From contig NC_134419.1 in NCBI RefSeq assembly GCF_030867145.1, positions 73,465,403 through 73,529,402 of the forward strand: 64,000 nt of DNA. The letters are read 5' to 3'. This document shows, piece after piece, positions 1 to 14,651 of this stretch. Below the pieces are notes generated by a model. The model searched no databases, was not told where the DNA came from, and was given only the letters and a program-made list of their open reading frames with translations. Within the stretch, counting starts at the first letter, position 1; each line of letters starts with the position of its first letter. The translations under genes and the position numbers were made by a program. The stretch is from Opisthocomus hoazin (lineage: Eukaryota; Chordata; Aves; Opisthocomiformes; Opisthocomidae).

Positions 1-3000
1 AATGAGGCTCCTGAGACAAGTATCAAAGAACAGCATGAGTATGCAGAGGCCAAATTTTAAAGGTGAAGGTATGGAACAGGATTTTACAGGTGATATCAGG
101 AGTAACATAAAAGAATTCTGAATATACATGGAGAGACAGAGGCAAAGAGACCAAGCAAATTATTGATTCACTAGCCGATGAAAAATGGAAGTCATCAGCA
201 TAAAAAGCCAAGCAGGCCAAAGAGCTCCTTGTCTTCTTCTGCATTTCTGAGAGGAGGGAGCAAATGCAAAGACTGGCTAATGCAAGCAGCAGCAGCAGAG
301 TGGTAGCGTCTCCCCGTGGAAATGCACAAGGAGGCACCAGCACACTTAGAGAACTCCAAAGCTCTCATGCTGCCTGAGCCTGGTGGATTTTATCCCAGGA
401 TGCTGCAAAAGAATCCGGCAGAAGTCATGTCAGACCCACTTGGGTTAGCTTAGGGAAGTCACAGAGTGTAAATAACCATCAGAAGGATGGAAAAGGTCAA
501 ATATATTCCATTTCTAAGAATGGAAGGTAAAGACTAATCTGGGATTTGTCTGTCAGCCAGCTTACCTTCAAATAAAAAAAAAACCCTGGAAAGCACAAAA
601 TCTTCGTGAGCATGTGAAAGAAAAGAAGGAAACGAGGAAGAGTCAAAATGGATTTGTCAACTACAAATCCTCTCAGAGCAAAGTTGTCTCTTTTTATGAA
701 TGGGTTGCAGGTCTGGATAGAGAGAAAACAATAAACACTGTCTAAAATCAGAGAATGGGCTTTGATACCTTCTCTAAAGACCTTCTCTTTCAAAAAGGTG
801 GAAAAGTATGTTCTGCGTGGAACTCTGATACAGCATGGGGCAAACAGGCTGAATAAATACGCTGAACTAATGAAAATGTAGCAGTTATCAGTGGCTCATG
901 GTCAAAACAAAAGAGCGCCATTAACATGCTCCTCAGACAACTGCCAAGGAGTTGGCTGTATTCAAAATGTTTTTATTAATGAGCCGGTAGATGCAATAGT
1001 GAGTTATACTGTTAAAGCTCTAGAAAACACTAAGGTAGGAGGAGATGCAAGTATGGTAAGGACAGGACTAGACACTAGTCATCTTGGCAAGTTGGATAAA
1101 TTGGAAACCTTCCAGGACCAAGCAGAAGGATGTGCATTTTGCCAGGAGCGATGAACTGCACAAATAAGAGATGGAGTACAAACTGAAACTCTGGAGATCC
1201 AAGATCGTAGGAAATCATGAGCAGAACAGGAGCTGATGTTTTCCTATGGTGCTGCAAAATGAAGATAATCGTCACTGTAGCCCAGGATACCGTTTTCTGG
1301 ACAAAACTCATGATGTAAGCTTATAATGAAGTGACATTCACGCGGCACAACACTCAAACATATGTTTGAGCCAAAGTACGATGATCCATTTCCTAACATC
1401 GTGTACTTTCACAGGGCAATTAAACAAAATTGCTCCTATTCTGTGAGAACAAACCTTGCTGGAAGGGACTGCAATAAAGGAAGAACCTGCCTGCACTAAT
1501 GGTACTAACTCATCTCCCAAAAGCTGAAATTGCTAAGTGACCATCTGTAATTAAAAGGCCTCGCATATTTTAAAAATCTGTTTCCTATAACTGGCCACTA
1601 CAATTGGCCACACAAAGCTGATGCAGTATCAATTAATTTGGCATTTTAATAAAGCTTTTGGCACAGGCATATTAAAATAGAACTTTCTGCCATAGCTAGT
1701 GAGAAGCAACCTTCACTAGCCAAAATTTCTGGTTTTTAACATAATTTTGTCTTATTCTAGCTATCTTGTTCTAGCTCTGTCCGTGAGAGAGAAAGGCCAG
1801 CTATCAGAAATATATCCTCCCTGTGGGAAACGGCTGGTCGATGTAGGTACTCCACAAAACTCAATACTTCAGCTCTTGAATATATTTCTGTATGTTCCAA
1901 CCCTCAGGAGCTGCTGTAAATTAGCAACCAGACAGCTGAAATGGTCACTCTGATCTGCTGCATCCGTGGAGGTGAAAACCCCAGCTCTTCTCCCAGGTTT
2001 GTCGGCTCCTTTTATCCCAGCAGAAGCTGTGACCTTTATAAGCAATAGATTCTAGGTTCCAGGCTACATGTATAAACCCTTGTTTATATGGTGCGATAAA
2101 TCAAAGGCAAAAATAGCCTACAGGATTCCTTGCTACATTCACACACTGTGAACAATCATTTACTTTCCAGGGGACCATTAATTAGTATTGATTTGTCTTC
2201 TTGCTCAGACAGTTCACAGGCATATGGATGGGAGGCTGCATGCCAGCTTGTGCAGCTTCAGGAGCCTCTTCTCCTGCAGCTTTTTACACAAGTTGAAAAA
2301 CTTTGCAAACAGAAGACATACTACATAGTCTGAAGTTAAAGTGATCTTCAAGTTATCCATTTTAAGTGGCTAGTGAAAGAGGAAATAGAAGAGATAATAT
2401 CAGTAGGAGAAAGACTCATTTGGAACAAAAAGGGGGTTAATAAAACCATGAGGATGAAATCTGAAGTCCGTGAAAAGGCTCATGCCCCAGCCAGGTATTC
2501 CAGAATAAGATATCCGTGTGAATTTACAAGGTGCATAGATGCAAGGCTAACACCTGGAAGCCAGCACAATAACAGCCTGGGTTTGCAGGGGTGATCCATA
2601 AAAAAAGACCATCACAAAATCCGTATGTCACAACTCTGCCCACCCCCAAGGTAAAGGAAGCCAGACAGGAAAGTCTTCTTGTACTTTTTAAGTAACTATT
2701 GCCTCAAGAACCCTGACTGAGTCCATCATTTCTCCTCCTTCCTGGAGACCTTCTTTAGTGCAATGATAAGAGACCCTGGCAGGCCAAGTGCCTGTCTGGG
2801 ATAACTGGTCTCACCTGGTATTAGGCGTGTGATCGTGCTGGGAGGAGAGACGGCACGTATGGTCGGAACAGGCCTCCTTGGAGTAAGGCTGGTCTCCAGC
2901 AGTGGAGGCTCAGCTATGGCTGACTGGCAATGAGTAGGTGAAGCAACTCATGCTGTTCTTGGACAAGAACACAGCTCAGACCGGGCCAGCAGGCACCAGT

Positions 3001-6000
3001 ACCTACCACAACAGGGCACTTGATGTTCAATTGAGACGGACGTTCAGTTCCCCAAATGGTGAGCAGAGCCGTACGAGCAGCCACACGCCAAAGCCTGCTG
3101 GCAGCGCGCAGAACCCTGTGTGGGTGACCAGTGAACGCACAGCAGCGCTGCAGAGCAGAGGTGGCTTGGGGAGAGAGCTGGTGCCCACCAGTCACCGGGA
3201 TTTTCCGCTTGTCTCCTGCTGTTCCTTGCCACGAAAAGATCACTGGTCTTTTTTTTACCATTGTGGGTAAAAAGGAAACTAACACCTAGCGTTAGTGCTG
3301 GTGTTAAACTGAGCTCTTGCTTACTGCTGGGACAGACTCTGGAGCAAAAGCCAGTTTTAAGTAGGAACGAGTCTGGCTTTGTACTGATTGTACTGACCCA
3401 TCCTTCTCCTTCCTCCGGACAGCCCCAGGATCAGCAGGCACTGAAAAGATGGGCTATCAGTAGCTCCTGTAAGAACAGACAGCAATTAAAATTAGATGAT
3501 AAAGTTTCCTAGAATTACTATACCAACCTGGAGACAACATTTTAGTACTCCAGTAGAAATGAGAGGTCTAAGCTTAAGTGGAGCCTCGATTCCTTCATGC
3601 CTCTCCAAATCTTTTTAGTAAGTTTTTGTTCATTCTCTTTAGCGTTAATTTTCTTAACAGATTAGGAAGGGGTTTTTTTTTCAGTTTTGACAGGCTTCTC
3701 TATTAATATAGTTATTCTGATCACCCTCTTACATATGTGGGTCCTACCTGACTTCATGTAATAGTATCTAATAATAATGCAACCTTGTAAAATTTGTTGT
3801 TTAATAAGCTAGTCCTGTCTGTAAAACACTCCCATCCAGCCCAGCCTGCAGCAACACTGCCAGTGTTTCACACAGCGTTTCCTCTAAAGGCCCCTTTAAA
3901 GGCTCTGACTGTGGGGCTGGGGCAGGTGCTGGAGGGTTGGTTGATGGTGGTGGGAGGACACCACGGTCATCAGAGGGCCAGCTTGCTTAGGAAATGGGAC
4001 GTAAGATTTGTGGGGGGTTAGGGAAAACAGGGTTTGTTTCTCTAATGTAGAGAGAAATAGTGAGAAAACAGCTGACTAACAGGTTCCCAGGGAAAGAAAG
4101 AATAACTTAAGGAGGTACTTTGGTGAGTAAAGATCCACTCATTTTACTAAATGTATTAATGCTGAATGTTGAAGGGAAGCTGATATTAGTTTCTTGTGAA
4201 GAGATGGTACTTGATATGCTGACTATCTCTGATTTAGAGTTCTTCTTTCAGCTCTGGATTAGGATGATAATTATGTGTACTTTGGCTCTGTATCATAGCT
4301 AGTGCCTCATGGACTCCAGTCCTTTATCTGCCATAGCTGTTAGGATGAGATATCTCAGATCTTGAGCTCTTCTGTTTATTAGAATGTGAACAGTGTGCAG
4401 GGAGAGGGGATTGCTGCACCCTAAGAATTTCTGATTGTCTGTAGCAAAAAAAAAAAAAAAAGATAATTCAGGAATGTTGTAGAAGAGGAAACTGGCAGTT
4501 TGGAATCTCACTTGTATTTCCCTTGCACTAGTGCGGAGGAGGAGAAGGGAATAGTAGGGACCCCTTGGAAAACTCCTGTTTTCTTGAATCTGAAGTCAAG
4601 ATTATTGTTGACGTTGATGAAGGTGGTAGCAAGCTTCTCTGGTACCTAAGAGCAGTCCAAAACGTGACAGCAGCTGGGGGCAATCCGTGTAATCATTGAG
4701 GAGTAACCTGTATTTGCTTCTCTTCTGTTCAGACGGTTCGTCTGAACATGCTTCAGCAGAAGCAGGAGATATTTAAAACCAGGCATAGCACAGTGCTAAA
4801 GTGCTCTGAATCATAGGAGCATTACAGGCTCTTTTTAGACTTCTGTCTGCTTTTCGGATGTGACACAGCTTTCAGCGACAGCTTATCCACACTGCTGCTT
4901 ATTCTGAACTAAAGGAAACTATTACTCACTGGTGGATTCTCTAATGGCTAATTAGTGCTTATTGGGAAATACACGTGAAGGGTGAAGATTTGATGGATAA
5001 CAGGTGTCTGTTGGGTTCTTAGCCATTAATGAAATAGATGAGCATACTTCTGCATAGCTAGACTCTGTCGTATTTTGTTGTAGGTAATGCCTTCCTTGCT
5101 GTGTTTCAGCAGTTACTGAAACATGTTGTAGTGATTAAAAGTGGCAGTATCCAGCTCACAATGACAGAATATTTTCTAAATGAGTATTGCTCTCCCTGGA
5201 AACATCAGTGCTCTGGGGCTCCCTAGACCAAACACAGAAGGCATAAACTCCAGGTCACAGGAGGTGTAGTTTCATAGAGAACGCCCCTAGCCATGCAAAG
5301 ATTGAACAGTACTTCCAAGCTTCCAATAATCTGCTGTCATTTCTTTTGGTTTTAAAAGAGTTTAGTTACTGTAAATGGGACATTAGCAAGAGTTTCTGCT
5401 TACATGACTTGCTGGTTTCTGTCCTCTGGTTATACTGTGAATTTTAAATTAAAATCTTGTGGAGAGACATCCCAAAGCTAATTTTGGAACTGTTATCTAC
5501 AGCAGAAAATCATAGTGGCTTGGTTAAGTCTCTGGGCTCCATCTGAGAAGAAACAATACAGAGACAGTCATCTCTACTCAAAGATTAGAATTCCTGCAAT
5601 AAAAGGTGAAATCAAACTGCAGATCCATGTTTCAAACATCTGCAATTTAGGGTAATCTGTAGGGCTTGCTATTCTTGCAACTATTTTTAAATAGATGAAT
5701 TGTGAAACTTAGTGTAGCTCTACATCACTTTTATCCGTCTCCTCTGGTCTCAATATTTGAATGTGAATAGTTTCAAATTTAGAAAGCTGTACTGTAAACC
5801 TCCATTTAGTCTTTATTCACTGCTGTCAAAAATTTCAAGACTATTCTTGTACCAGTCTGGCCTTCCCCCAATCCACCTTCCACCCTTGTTTTCAAATACC
5901 TCATGTTAGAACTGGAAGTAAAAGCACTTGCCTAATTATCTCTATTTCCAGCATAGCTAAGCTCTGTAAATTAAGCTGTGTTTGTTGAACATCATATTGC

Positions 6001-9000
6001 ACATTCAGCTCAGCCAGCTAATTCATTTTAGCACTAAAAATCCTGTGCATTTTCCTCTTGCCCTCAAATCTTCTGTGCTTTTCTGATCACTCAGCAAGCC
6101 TCTAATGGCACATACTTTCTTCAGTGGTGGGCAAACATTAAAACACCTTCTACCTCTTTTAAAAGTGAGCTTATCCCCAGGAATCTAGGCGTTTTAAGAC
6201 GGACTTATTTTTTTTATTTTAATCCATTCCTTTAGCGTGTTGGTGTTTAGGGGTGGTGGGTTTGGGTTTTTTGTCTGTTGGTTTTTTACTTGATAAAAAG
6301 TAAATTTATAATAAATTTCACATTATGGAACAGATACTTAACCTAGGGCTCTTGGTTACTTTGCCACTTCTGTTTAAATTCTTGAAAAGCAGATCTGGAA
6401 TAAACTCACAAATCAGATTTGAACTTCATAATACTGGGTGAATATGTAGGAGCACTGGCAGCATCCCAGGCACAATGTTTGTACAAAGCACTGGCAGAAG
6501 ATTTTACCCAAAATGTTTTATGCTAGTGTGCAGAGTAAGCTGCTGTCTGAGCTCCAAAGGCGGACAGCCACCACTGAGAATGCAAAGGGAAGATGTGATT
6601 TGAAACCCTGCATCTCTGAGAATGGAAGCCTTATACTGGGCTGAAGGGACATTTCTTTGCCTGAAAATCAGTAGGCTGAAATTCAAGCACCTTTCCTTAA
6701 AATATGCAGGAGGAGGACATAAATCTTCTCAGTAAATGATTGAAAGAAAACTTTTCAACACACAGTTGCCTTTATCCAACAGTTTAATGACTTCAGGGTC
6801 TGGACAGTCTGGCTTTTAATCCCCACTTCTGAAGTTTGACCTTTTATGTCCTCATGGTTATGAACAACAAAAGCATGCAGATCTTGTCAGACCCTGTATA
6901 CAACCTTTTTGGGGTGAGAATTGTTTGGAACAGTGCTTTCCACAACACCTTCAAAATAAAGAAATCCATCTTTTTGTAGCTGCAGGAAAACATAGGTCTT
7001 CCCTGCATTTTGCTGATGATGTTGTTAGAACTTTATTAGACCGGTGATCATTTGCATTTCATCTACCCTCAGTCTATGTCAATTTTCCAGCAGGAGGTAC
7101 TATCAAAACACTTTAGAAATAGCTGTGACAACTGAGTGGTAGAAAAGGCTTTTACAAATAAACATTATTTTATACAACAGACATGAATACATGTTTTAAT
7201 GAAGCAGTGATTCACAATGATAATATTATTGACGTGTTAAGATTAAACAGGCCTGCCATATGCTGTGTCTAGTGCTTCAGATGGTTTCAAATTTATTTTT
7301 AATTTTTTTAAGTTATGCATATTAACAACAGATGTTGAATTTTAAAAGGATCCAATAATTGAGGAAAATCATTCCAAAGCTGAACGTTGAAGGTTTTGTC
7401 TTCTTAATAATTCAAAATACTTTGGATACAGTGACTTGGAAAGTAATTTCTAGGATGTAGCTCATCGCTATATTTGGATTATTTTCATCTTTCTTCCTCC
7501 AGAGTTGCACCCAGTTGCTGAGGAGTGGGTTGGCTGAACACTTGTCTCAGAACCTACCCCCAACCTTTTGATTATTTATGTGGGGGGAAAAAACCCAAAC
7601 AAACCAAAACCAAAACCTTTCACAAGTGCATCTGCCCTCAACTCTTTTGTCTCTGGACCATACGCGAACGGCTCTGCATACATGCTGCTCACAATGATGG
7701 TTCACACATATGCCTGGCTTGCCCCTGCTCAAGCTCGCTGCATGAGGGATGGGAGGAGAGGTGCAATAAAGCCAAGACACTGAATTTGCAGGCTGCAACT
7801 GAGGGACTGAACTCATAGGAAGGCTTGAGTAACTCCTACATTCATACAGAAACACAGCCTCTGGGTGGTTATGGATTTACCCTTTGGATGGTTATTGTTT
7901 GCTTGAGGTAAAAAAATATATTTTTTTTCTTTTTCTTCCTTGCCTTGTCTCCAGAAGCCCATGACAGGCTTGTTTTACAGTACAGTCCATTGCTTCGCCT
8001 TCCCACTCCCCAATGCATCTGGTTGCACAGACCCGAGCTGTGACTGATGGCAACCTGTGATGGCACGTCACAGCTACCATGCTGTCTGGCTGTCACATTG
8101 TCACCAGAGCGCTGGCCTGCCTTGTCGTGGGTGTGATGGGGTAGCTGAACACAGCTCCCTGTGGATGAGAAACCGTAGACAGAGAGAAAACATCTCATGC
8201 TTCCCGGCCCTACAGGAGCCCCAGCTGCCTCCAGCTGAGCACATTGCTTTGGTGGTGGTGTTGCTGGGGGGACCCGGAGCTGTGTGGGAGCGATCCTCAG
8301 CACCACACACGTCACCAGGCTCTCACAGACCGCAGCACTAAAACTGCTGGGAGCCACAGGCTGCCTTTCCAGTGCATTATCTAGGAACCCAGAACTGTGC
8401 TCAGCAGGAGAGGCAGGGCTCATTGCTACGCTGGAAAGCAGCAAGCTTCTCTTTGCAGCCCTGCTAGCTGCTGAAGCAGCGTCTCCAGCACCTAATGGGA
8501 ATGTAAGAGCTGTAGGAAATGTAGATGTAGGGATTAAAGCCGTGGTCTCCTTTTGTATGTTTCCTGTAGAGAAAAAGACACAAGGAAATTACAATGTAAT
8601 GGTGATAATTAACATAAACAAGATGCAAAGAATGGAGAGCCCAGTCAGCTGCAAATAGACAGCAATGATCCCAAATTGATTTCCACCGGGCTGGAGACAC
8701 AAAGCAGGGAGTTCCTGAGTGCGTGTTTTATTATTCATATCAATTACTAGCTTCATTAACTTAGTTTGACAAAGTGGGCTGTAGAAAAGGAAAGTAAACA
8801 ACAAAAAGCAAGAAAGTCAACCCTATCAGCTTCTTGGCAAAGAGAGCAGATTATAGATCCGAAAGGGACATAAATCCCAATGAGATATATTTGAGCTTCA
8901 TGCCCTTAGCCCCTCACTTTTTGCCCTGTATACAGGGCCTGGCCATCTCATTACCAGTTCTGAACAGTTTACACCATCCCCTGTGTAATCCTGGGCAGGG

Positions 9001-9234
9001 CCCTAAAGGAGAGAGCACTTAGGTATCTTTTCCTTCCCTGGGGAGCACTAAGAAAATGGCAGTATTCTTCCTAAATTCAGATTGCTAGTAGGTTTTGAAC
9101 ATCATTGAGGCTTCTGCATCTACTGACTTTTTTTAGTTGGTCGATGGTGTCAAAAGACTGAGGAGGGTGAAATCAGCCTGGAGAAAGACTGCCCCATCTC
9201 ATTATATTAGTACATGGCAAGAATACACTTTAAA
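1..9234. other. Non-coding stretch, no gene recognised
   Basis: Only short open frames without domains are present. Two GC-richer patches (about 2900-3260 and 8050-8480) have overlapping frames on both strands, the longest about 190 codons on minus at 7869-8444. None shows a motif, consistent frame use or convincing splice context. An AT-rich part at 7120-7340 has homeodomain/POU-like words. No transposon copy was recognised. Confidence 0.6.
4446..4461. repeat. Poly(A) tract
   Basis: Sixteen A residues in otherwise unique DNA. No recognisable SINE or processed transcript precedes it. Confidence 0.9.
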
Positions 9235-9405
9235 CTCAGAACAGGTTGCCCAGAGAAGTTGTGGCTGCCCCCTTCCTGGCAGTATTCAAGGCCAGGTTGG
9301 ACAGGGCTTTGGGCAACCTGGTCTAGTAGAAGGTGTCCCTGCCCATGGCAGGGGAGTTGGAACAACATGAGCTTTAAGGTCCCTTCCAATGCAAACCATT
9401 CTATA
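9235..9405 (+). mobile_element. CR1 LINE 3' fragment
   Basis: Sense-oriented fragment of the CR1 3' end. It contains 'ACAGGTTGCCCAGAGAAGTTG', a diverged region corresponding to the end of ORF2, then 'AAGGTCCCTTCCAA' and 'CAAACCATTCTAT' near the 3' terminus, followed by an A-rich run. It is strongly 5' truncated and diverged, so it is an old, inactive copy. Confidence 0.85.
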
Positions 9406-12400
9406 AAAAAATGAAAAACCCTGCTCTTGAAACAGGGAGTATGATAAGAATTTCTGAAGGAAAGGTCCCTTTAATATGGGCAGGGTACATTTGATGCATC
9501 TGCAGTTGCTCTCTGGGACCAGTAAAGTCTTGTTGACATGGAGGGAAATCAGGTACAAAGAACCAGAGTTAGAGATGGTTTTGAGGTCACTGAGTATGGG
9601 GAGGGGTATTTAATCCACACAACCACAAAAGCCAGTGCTCCAAGTTGCAGACAGGCCAAGTTTGCTCCTGCCAGCTGCAGATCTGCACAGCAATCAGTTA
9701 CACACAGAGACCGCATGTCAGGGACAACTGGCTATTTCTGCTTGCAGAAAGAAGTTCAGAAGAGAGTGATCGCCTCCCTGATTTCTGTATGCTTTCTATG
9801 AGGCAGAAATGTTTGCTTTGACCCTTGAGCAACCTTTTCTCCAGAGGAAGCAGGAGGAATGCAACTATTTCTTCTGAGAAAAGGAAAAGATAGTGGTCAG
9901 TGAGAGGGGAGGGCTGGAGGTAAAAATTTGTATTATATTTCTTCACGCAGAAGTGGCAAAGATAGCTGTGGGTTTGCCACCAGCATGTTGTTTCTCTTTC
10001 TCTGCCATCTTCTTGGCTGGTGGGCAGGTTGATGGATGCATTGTACCGTTCTGCCCAATCTGGCATTTTTTTTCCCAGCTGCAGGTGTACAATTTTCATC
10101 TTATATCTGTACCATGCATAATCTCAGACATCTAATTATAACTCACCATTGACACCTCAACAAACACGATTCACTCAATTAAAACCGTACAGCGCATCTG
10201 TTGTTTCCCAGTCTACCTCTCAGCTGGGAAGTATTCGCCACGCTCCAGTGAGTAATGGCCTTATGGCAGGATCTGCTTTGTCCCATCCCAGATAAGCTGC
10301 CACTCCCCAAATATGATACAAGTACAGCACTCGGTTTTCTTTTTCCAAGTATAAGGAAACTTTATTTAAAGCAATGCATTGCACAAACAAGTTGGTCTTT
10401 GGTGACTGCTCTGAGCTCCCTTTTTCAAGGTGGGCAAGGGACCAACTCTACCTGCCCCTAACTGAGGTTTGATTAACTGTTGTTTTGGTTTTGCTGCCTG
10501 ATTTCATATTTTGTTCACAATCTAATCTGTTTTTTAATTCCTGATCAAATACTGATTTACTTTTTTATGTTTCGTAAGTACATTGTCTTTTAATGCCAAT
10601 CCTGTGTTTGACTGTAGGGAGCAGGTTCTGTTTGATGAAGTGTTTTTGCATCCATAAATGTTGGAAATACAGTGTGTTTGCTACCATGATGCTCTGTGAG
10701 TCTCTCCAACAGTTATGCAGAATAGCTTCAAACTGTGAAGCTGTGATTCCTGTTATCTAAACTTGTGCTCTTCACGTAGAGTGAAGGCATCTCACATTCC
10801 CCTGCCTCTCCGCATCAACCCCTTCTATATCTCTATTAATCTCCCCATTTAAGATATGCAGGGCCTTCTGAGCTGTAGAGGCTTGGCCCCAGTGAAATCT
10901 CTCAGGTGATTTTTACAATGTAGTCCTAAGCGGGCACTCCATTTCCAAAGCCCAAGACTCACCATGATCTGATAAGCCACTTGCTGGATAATGCATTTGA
11001 TACCTACCTGAAAACACCACCACAGAGCATGTATACAAGCTCAGTAGTGCATCTAGTAGTGTGTACCAGAGACTGTCTTTCAGGAACAGTCTGAGGATTC
11101 ATCATAAACAGCATGGATTTGCTGTTGTAAAATGCAGAACACCTGGGTCTCTACCTGCTAAAAGGCTCTCGGTACAAGTAAACAACTGGAATGAAATCCC
11201 AGCAGATGAGGAGCACATAGCGATGTGCCATACCTCTGCTCAGATGCAAATCCTGCTCCATCCCTGCAGAGCAGCTGCTCTGCAGTGCGTGAGTCCTTGG
11301 ATTCGAATGTAAGCAAGAAACAGCAACTAAAACCCTTACAGGGAAAGTTAATAGGTTCACCAAATTTTGCACGGGGCTACTTTATAAAATCAAAGTATGC
11401 AATGATTTCTTAAATTGTAATTAAAAATTATACCACCAAATATACTGTAGTGATGAGCCCTGATCCCTCAGAGAGCCACAGCAGCTCCCAAGAGGGGGGT
11501 GCAGATTAGCAAACACATTTCACATGACGGCTTTTAATATAATTATTTGCCCAACTGGATTAAAGAAGCGCACCAACGTGCCTCTAAATCTTATTATTGT
11601 TTATTACTCTGGATATCAGAGAAAACAGTAATTACATTGAGCAGAGATTCTTGGGGCTGGATTCAGGTGGGGCTGAGCGGATGCGGCTGTGCCTCAGTCC
11701 CCACCAGCCTGCAGGATCCTCAGCCCTCCTGCTCGGGGCAGCGCTCCTTTGTGCACCGTGCAGGGAAAGCCTGGAAAAATGGCCTTGCAGGACCACTGAA
11801 ATGGGCCAAGGGGGCCACTGAGGAGAGAGAGGGAGCTTCAGGAGCCCACAGCTGGGGAACTCGGACCATTTCAGGGTGCATCTGCAAAACCTAGTCCTGA
11901 GAAGGACCTGAAGCAAGCGTCAGGCTCTGAGCTTTCCACCGCAAATGCAAGTCCGGACAGATTCAAGGCATGTACAGGTTAAATCAGCATTTAAACAAGG
12001 GTGCCTGCCATGCTGGGTGCTCCTGAGGACCTCCTTGAGATGACAGACCTCAGCACTGCTGTAACTGCAGTTCCAGGGGCTGCTGGTAACAAGAGGTTCC
12101 CAGTGTGCTTGTCACTGTGGGAACAACGTAAGCGCTGCACAGCCCTTCATTTCTGTCTCAAGCAAAACAAGTTAAAAAATAGAGTGAGAACTCTGTCTCC
12201 TTTGCTTCATACAGCTCTGTGCAGCAGCCATCTGCAGTCACTAACATTGAAGACAACATTAATAAGCTAAACTGCAGTGTCAACAAATGAGGGTAAAGCA
12301 TGATGTGCGAGAAGGAACTGACCCCAGGCCTGTTGTGTTAATGAGAGGCTTCCCAGTTGCTCGACTGGGCTTTGGACCACTCTGGATTACAGCTCTGTCT

Positions 12401-14651
12401 GTATTTCGTGCACAAGGTTGTAAACATTCTGGGCCATCTCAATGCTGATAGCCTTTACAAACTGACAAATTAATCGCTTGAAGTAACATAATTCCATAGA
12501 AGAAAAATCTCTAAAAATCAGGATTTTGTTGTTAATTAAGGCTGCTTTTTGCTGTGTTGTTTCAGTGCTTTCTTGGTGTCCTACTCACTGTTCTCTTCAA
12601 AAGACCCCTGAAACAGAAGCTGAAAAGCTTATACAATTTGGTTGGTTTGTTTGGAAGGGTATTCTGCCTTTTCAAAATCACCAATTATTCCAGTAACTTG
12701 CTATATTGAGCTTGAAGGAAAAACAATTTCCTAAAATTCAGCAAAAGCAAAACACCCTTAAAGAAGTCATTCAAATCTTTAAATCAAGATAAGAAAGGCA
12801 GATACACTTCATCAAGGAGTGAATGCAAGTAACACCCACTTTAAAAGGCCTTTCCTTGATTCAGTTTCTCTGTAATCATCTTCTAATATCCAGTTCTTCA
12901 TTATTAACAACAGAACAGCTTGAAATTTTAAGGAAATTTGTGAGAAGGTATTTAAAATGTTTTTGCAATGCTTTTCCCACTGTGTGCATATGAACCTGTG
13001 TATTTTTTAACCAGATTATCTTACTGAATGCTGATGAGCAAAATGATATTCACAGGTTCACAGTAGGAGTACATTTACAAACTAGAGAAACCATCCTCTC
13101 TTGCTTCCCTCTCCCCCTCATCTTTTTGCATTGTCTCGCAGCACTTAACAGTTCTGGCCACGTGCGGTGGTGGTCAGATAGATGCCCGTGCTGACCATGG
13201 CCAAAACTGCCCCTGGATTGTGCTGCTTCTCCAGCTGATCTCAGTAGAAGTCAGTTCCTCCTGCCATCCCAGCTTCTGGCTGAGCAGGCCGGCAGAAACT
13301 GCTTCAGGCACAATGTCTGCTTTCAGAACTTTTTCCCTTACGCTTATCTATTATCTTGAATATTTTCAGTTCAGACTGGGGGAGGAAGAAACTAGAAACC
13401 ATTAGGTTGATTATAGCTTCTAACTCCCTCATCTGATTGAAAGGTGAATGTCAAAGGAAATTGTTTCTTCCCAAAAGACTCCTTCAAAAGAGAGCACTTG
13501 CCACTCTGCTCCGTTTGACGGGTCTTTCTTTGGCTGGTCACGCAACGCTCAGACACGGCTCAATGTCAACAGCCCCTTCCACCCACTATCTCTTAACAGA
13601 CACCTCCAGAAGTGCTCCTCAAGACGGTGTCAAAGTCTCTGGCTGTCTCCAGAGATCAAAGCCGGTGGCAGCATTGCCACGCATCAAAATCAGTTCCTCA
13701 AGGAATGAGCAGAAAGCATCTCAGCACTGACAAGTCCACGATGATGTCCACTCCTCTGGCTGGGAATGCAGCTGCCTTGCAGTAGGGTCAGCAGATTGGG
13801 GTTACATGAGACAAGGACAGGAGCACAATTTGTTGTCACTAAAGTGGTGGTATGCCTGAATGTCCCCCTGTTTGGATGAGTTTGCACCACACATTCTGCT
13901 TCCAGTCTGTCCATCCTTCGGGACTGCATCAGCAGCTCCACCAAACAGGCTGTTGCACACTCTGCATCCCAGCTGCACCTCGCAGAAATAACATCGCTCC
14001 AGTTTTATTTCCCCTCTCACAATACTGCCTCTCACCTTGCTACACACTGTGCTGCAGGGTCATGAGACACAGGAGGTTTGGGAGTGCATGGTGGTGCTGG
14101 GTTCAAACAGCATAAAGCGCAGATTCCTGCCCAATGTGGTTGGCCACGGCAGGCAGGTGAGCAGCCCTGCTGCAAAAGCTGTTGCACCATCCACTCGGCC
14201 AGAGGCAAGGAGAACACGGCAGTGAGGGAGGAAACCGTGCAGGGCAGATAGAGCACACCCCACCAAGCACCACAGGCAAGCAAACAAGCTGGTCGTCTTG
14301 TACAGATGCCATCACCCTGTACACCACTCGCACCCTTGGGAATGGGAAAAGCCCTTCTCGCTGCTGCTGCCAGCACAGCTCAGCTGGCAAGGAGAGGCTC
14401 AGAGCAGCTCCTACCAGCCTGGTTTCCCACCCACAGCTGAAAAAACTGCTCAGGCAAGGCATTTCAGAGAGCCTTAGGCTACCCTTCAGCATGGCCCTAA
14501 CCCAAGAGGAGTGCAGGAATATTGTTAGTCCTCCACCCCAGATTCTGTGCTGAGGACTGCGCCCTGGGTGGATATGCAGATTTAGTTTTTATCCAATCCA
14601 AAGCACTTCCTCAGTGAGATATTTAGGTCTCATCTTCATCCCTGCTTCTCC
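9406..14651. other. Non-coding stretch, GC-richer at its right end
   Basis: No gene or transposon recognised. From about 13500 to 14560 the sequence is richer in G+C and carries overlapping frames of up to 129 codons on both strands, without domains. This part may include the receptor's 3' UTR, whose end was not defined. Confidence 0.55.

Noticed and set aside
891..1311. Frames on both strands suggestive of an old retroelement
   Set aside because: No reverse transcriptase, protease or LTR signatures could be seen; resemblance too vague to call.
2914..3285. Overlapping frames of 110-123 codons on both strands
   Set aside because: Neither has a recognisable motif, and the two strands are equally open, as expected for stop-poor sequence.
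7869..8444. 191-codon minus-strand open frame in a GC-richer patch
   Set aside because: No domain, low-complexity lysine run near the end, and overlapping open frames on the other strand. It looks like chance in GC-rich DNA.
13437..14553. Cluster of open frames up to 129 codons on both strands next to the receptor
   Set aside because: No domain, no preferred frame and no convincing splice structure. Kept only as GC-rich flank or possible 3' UTR.
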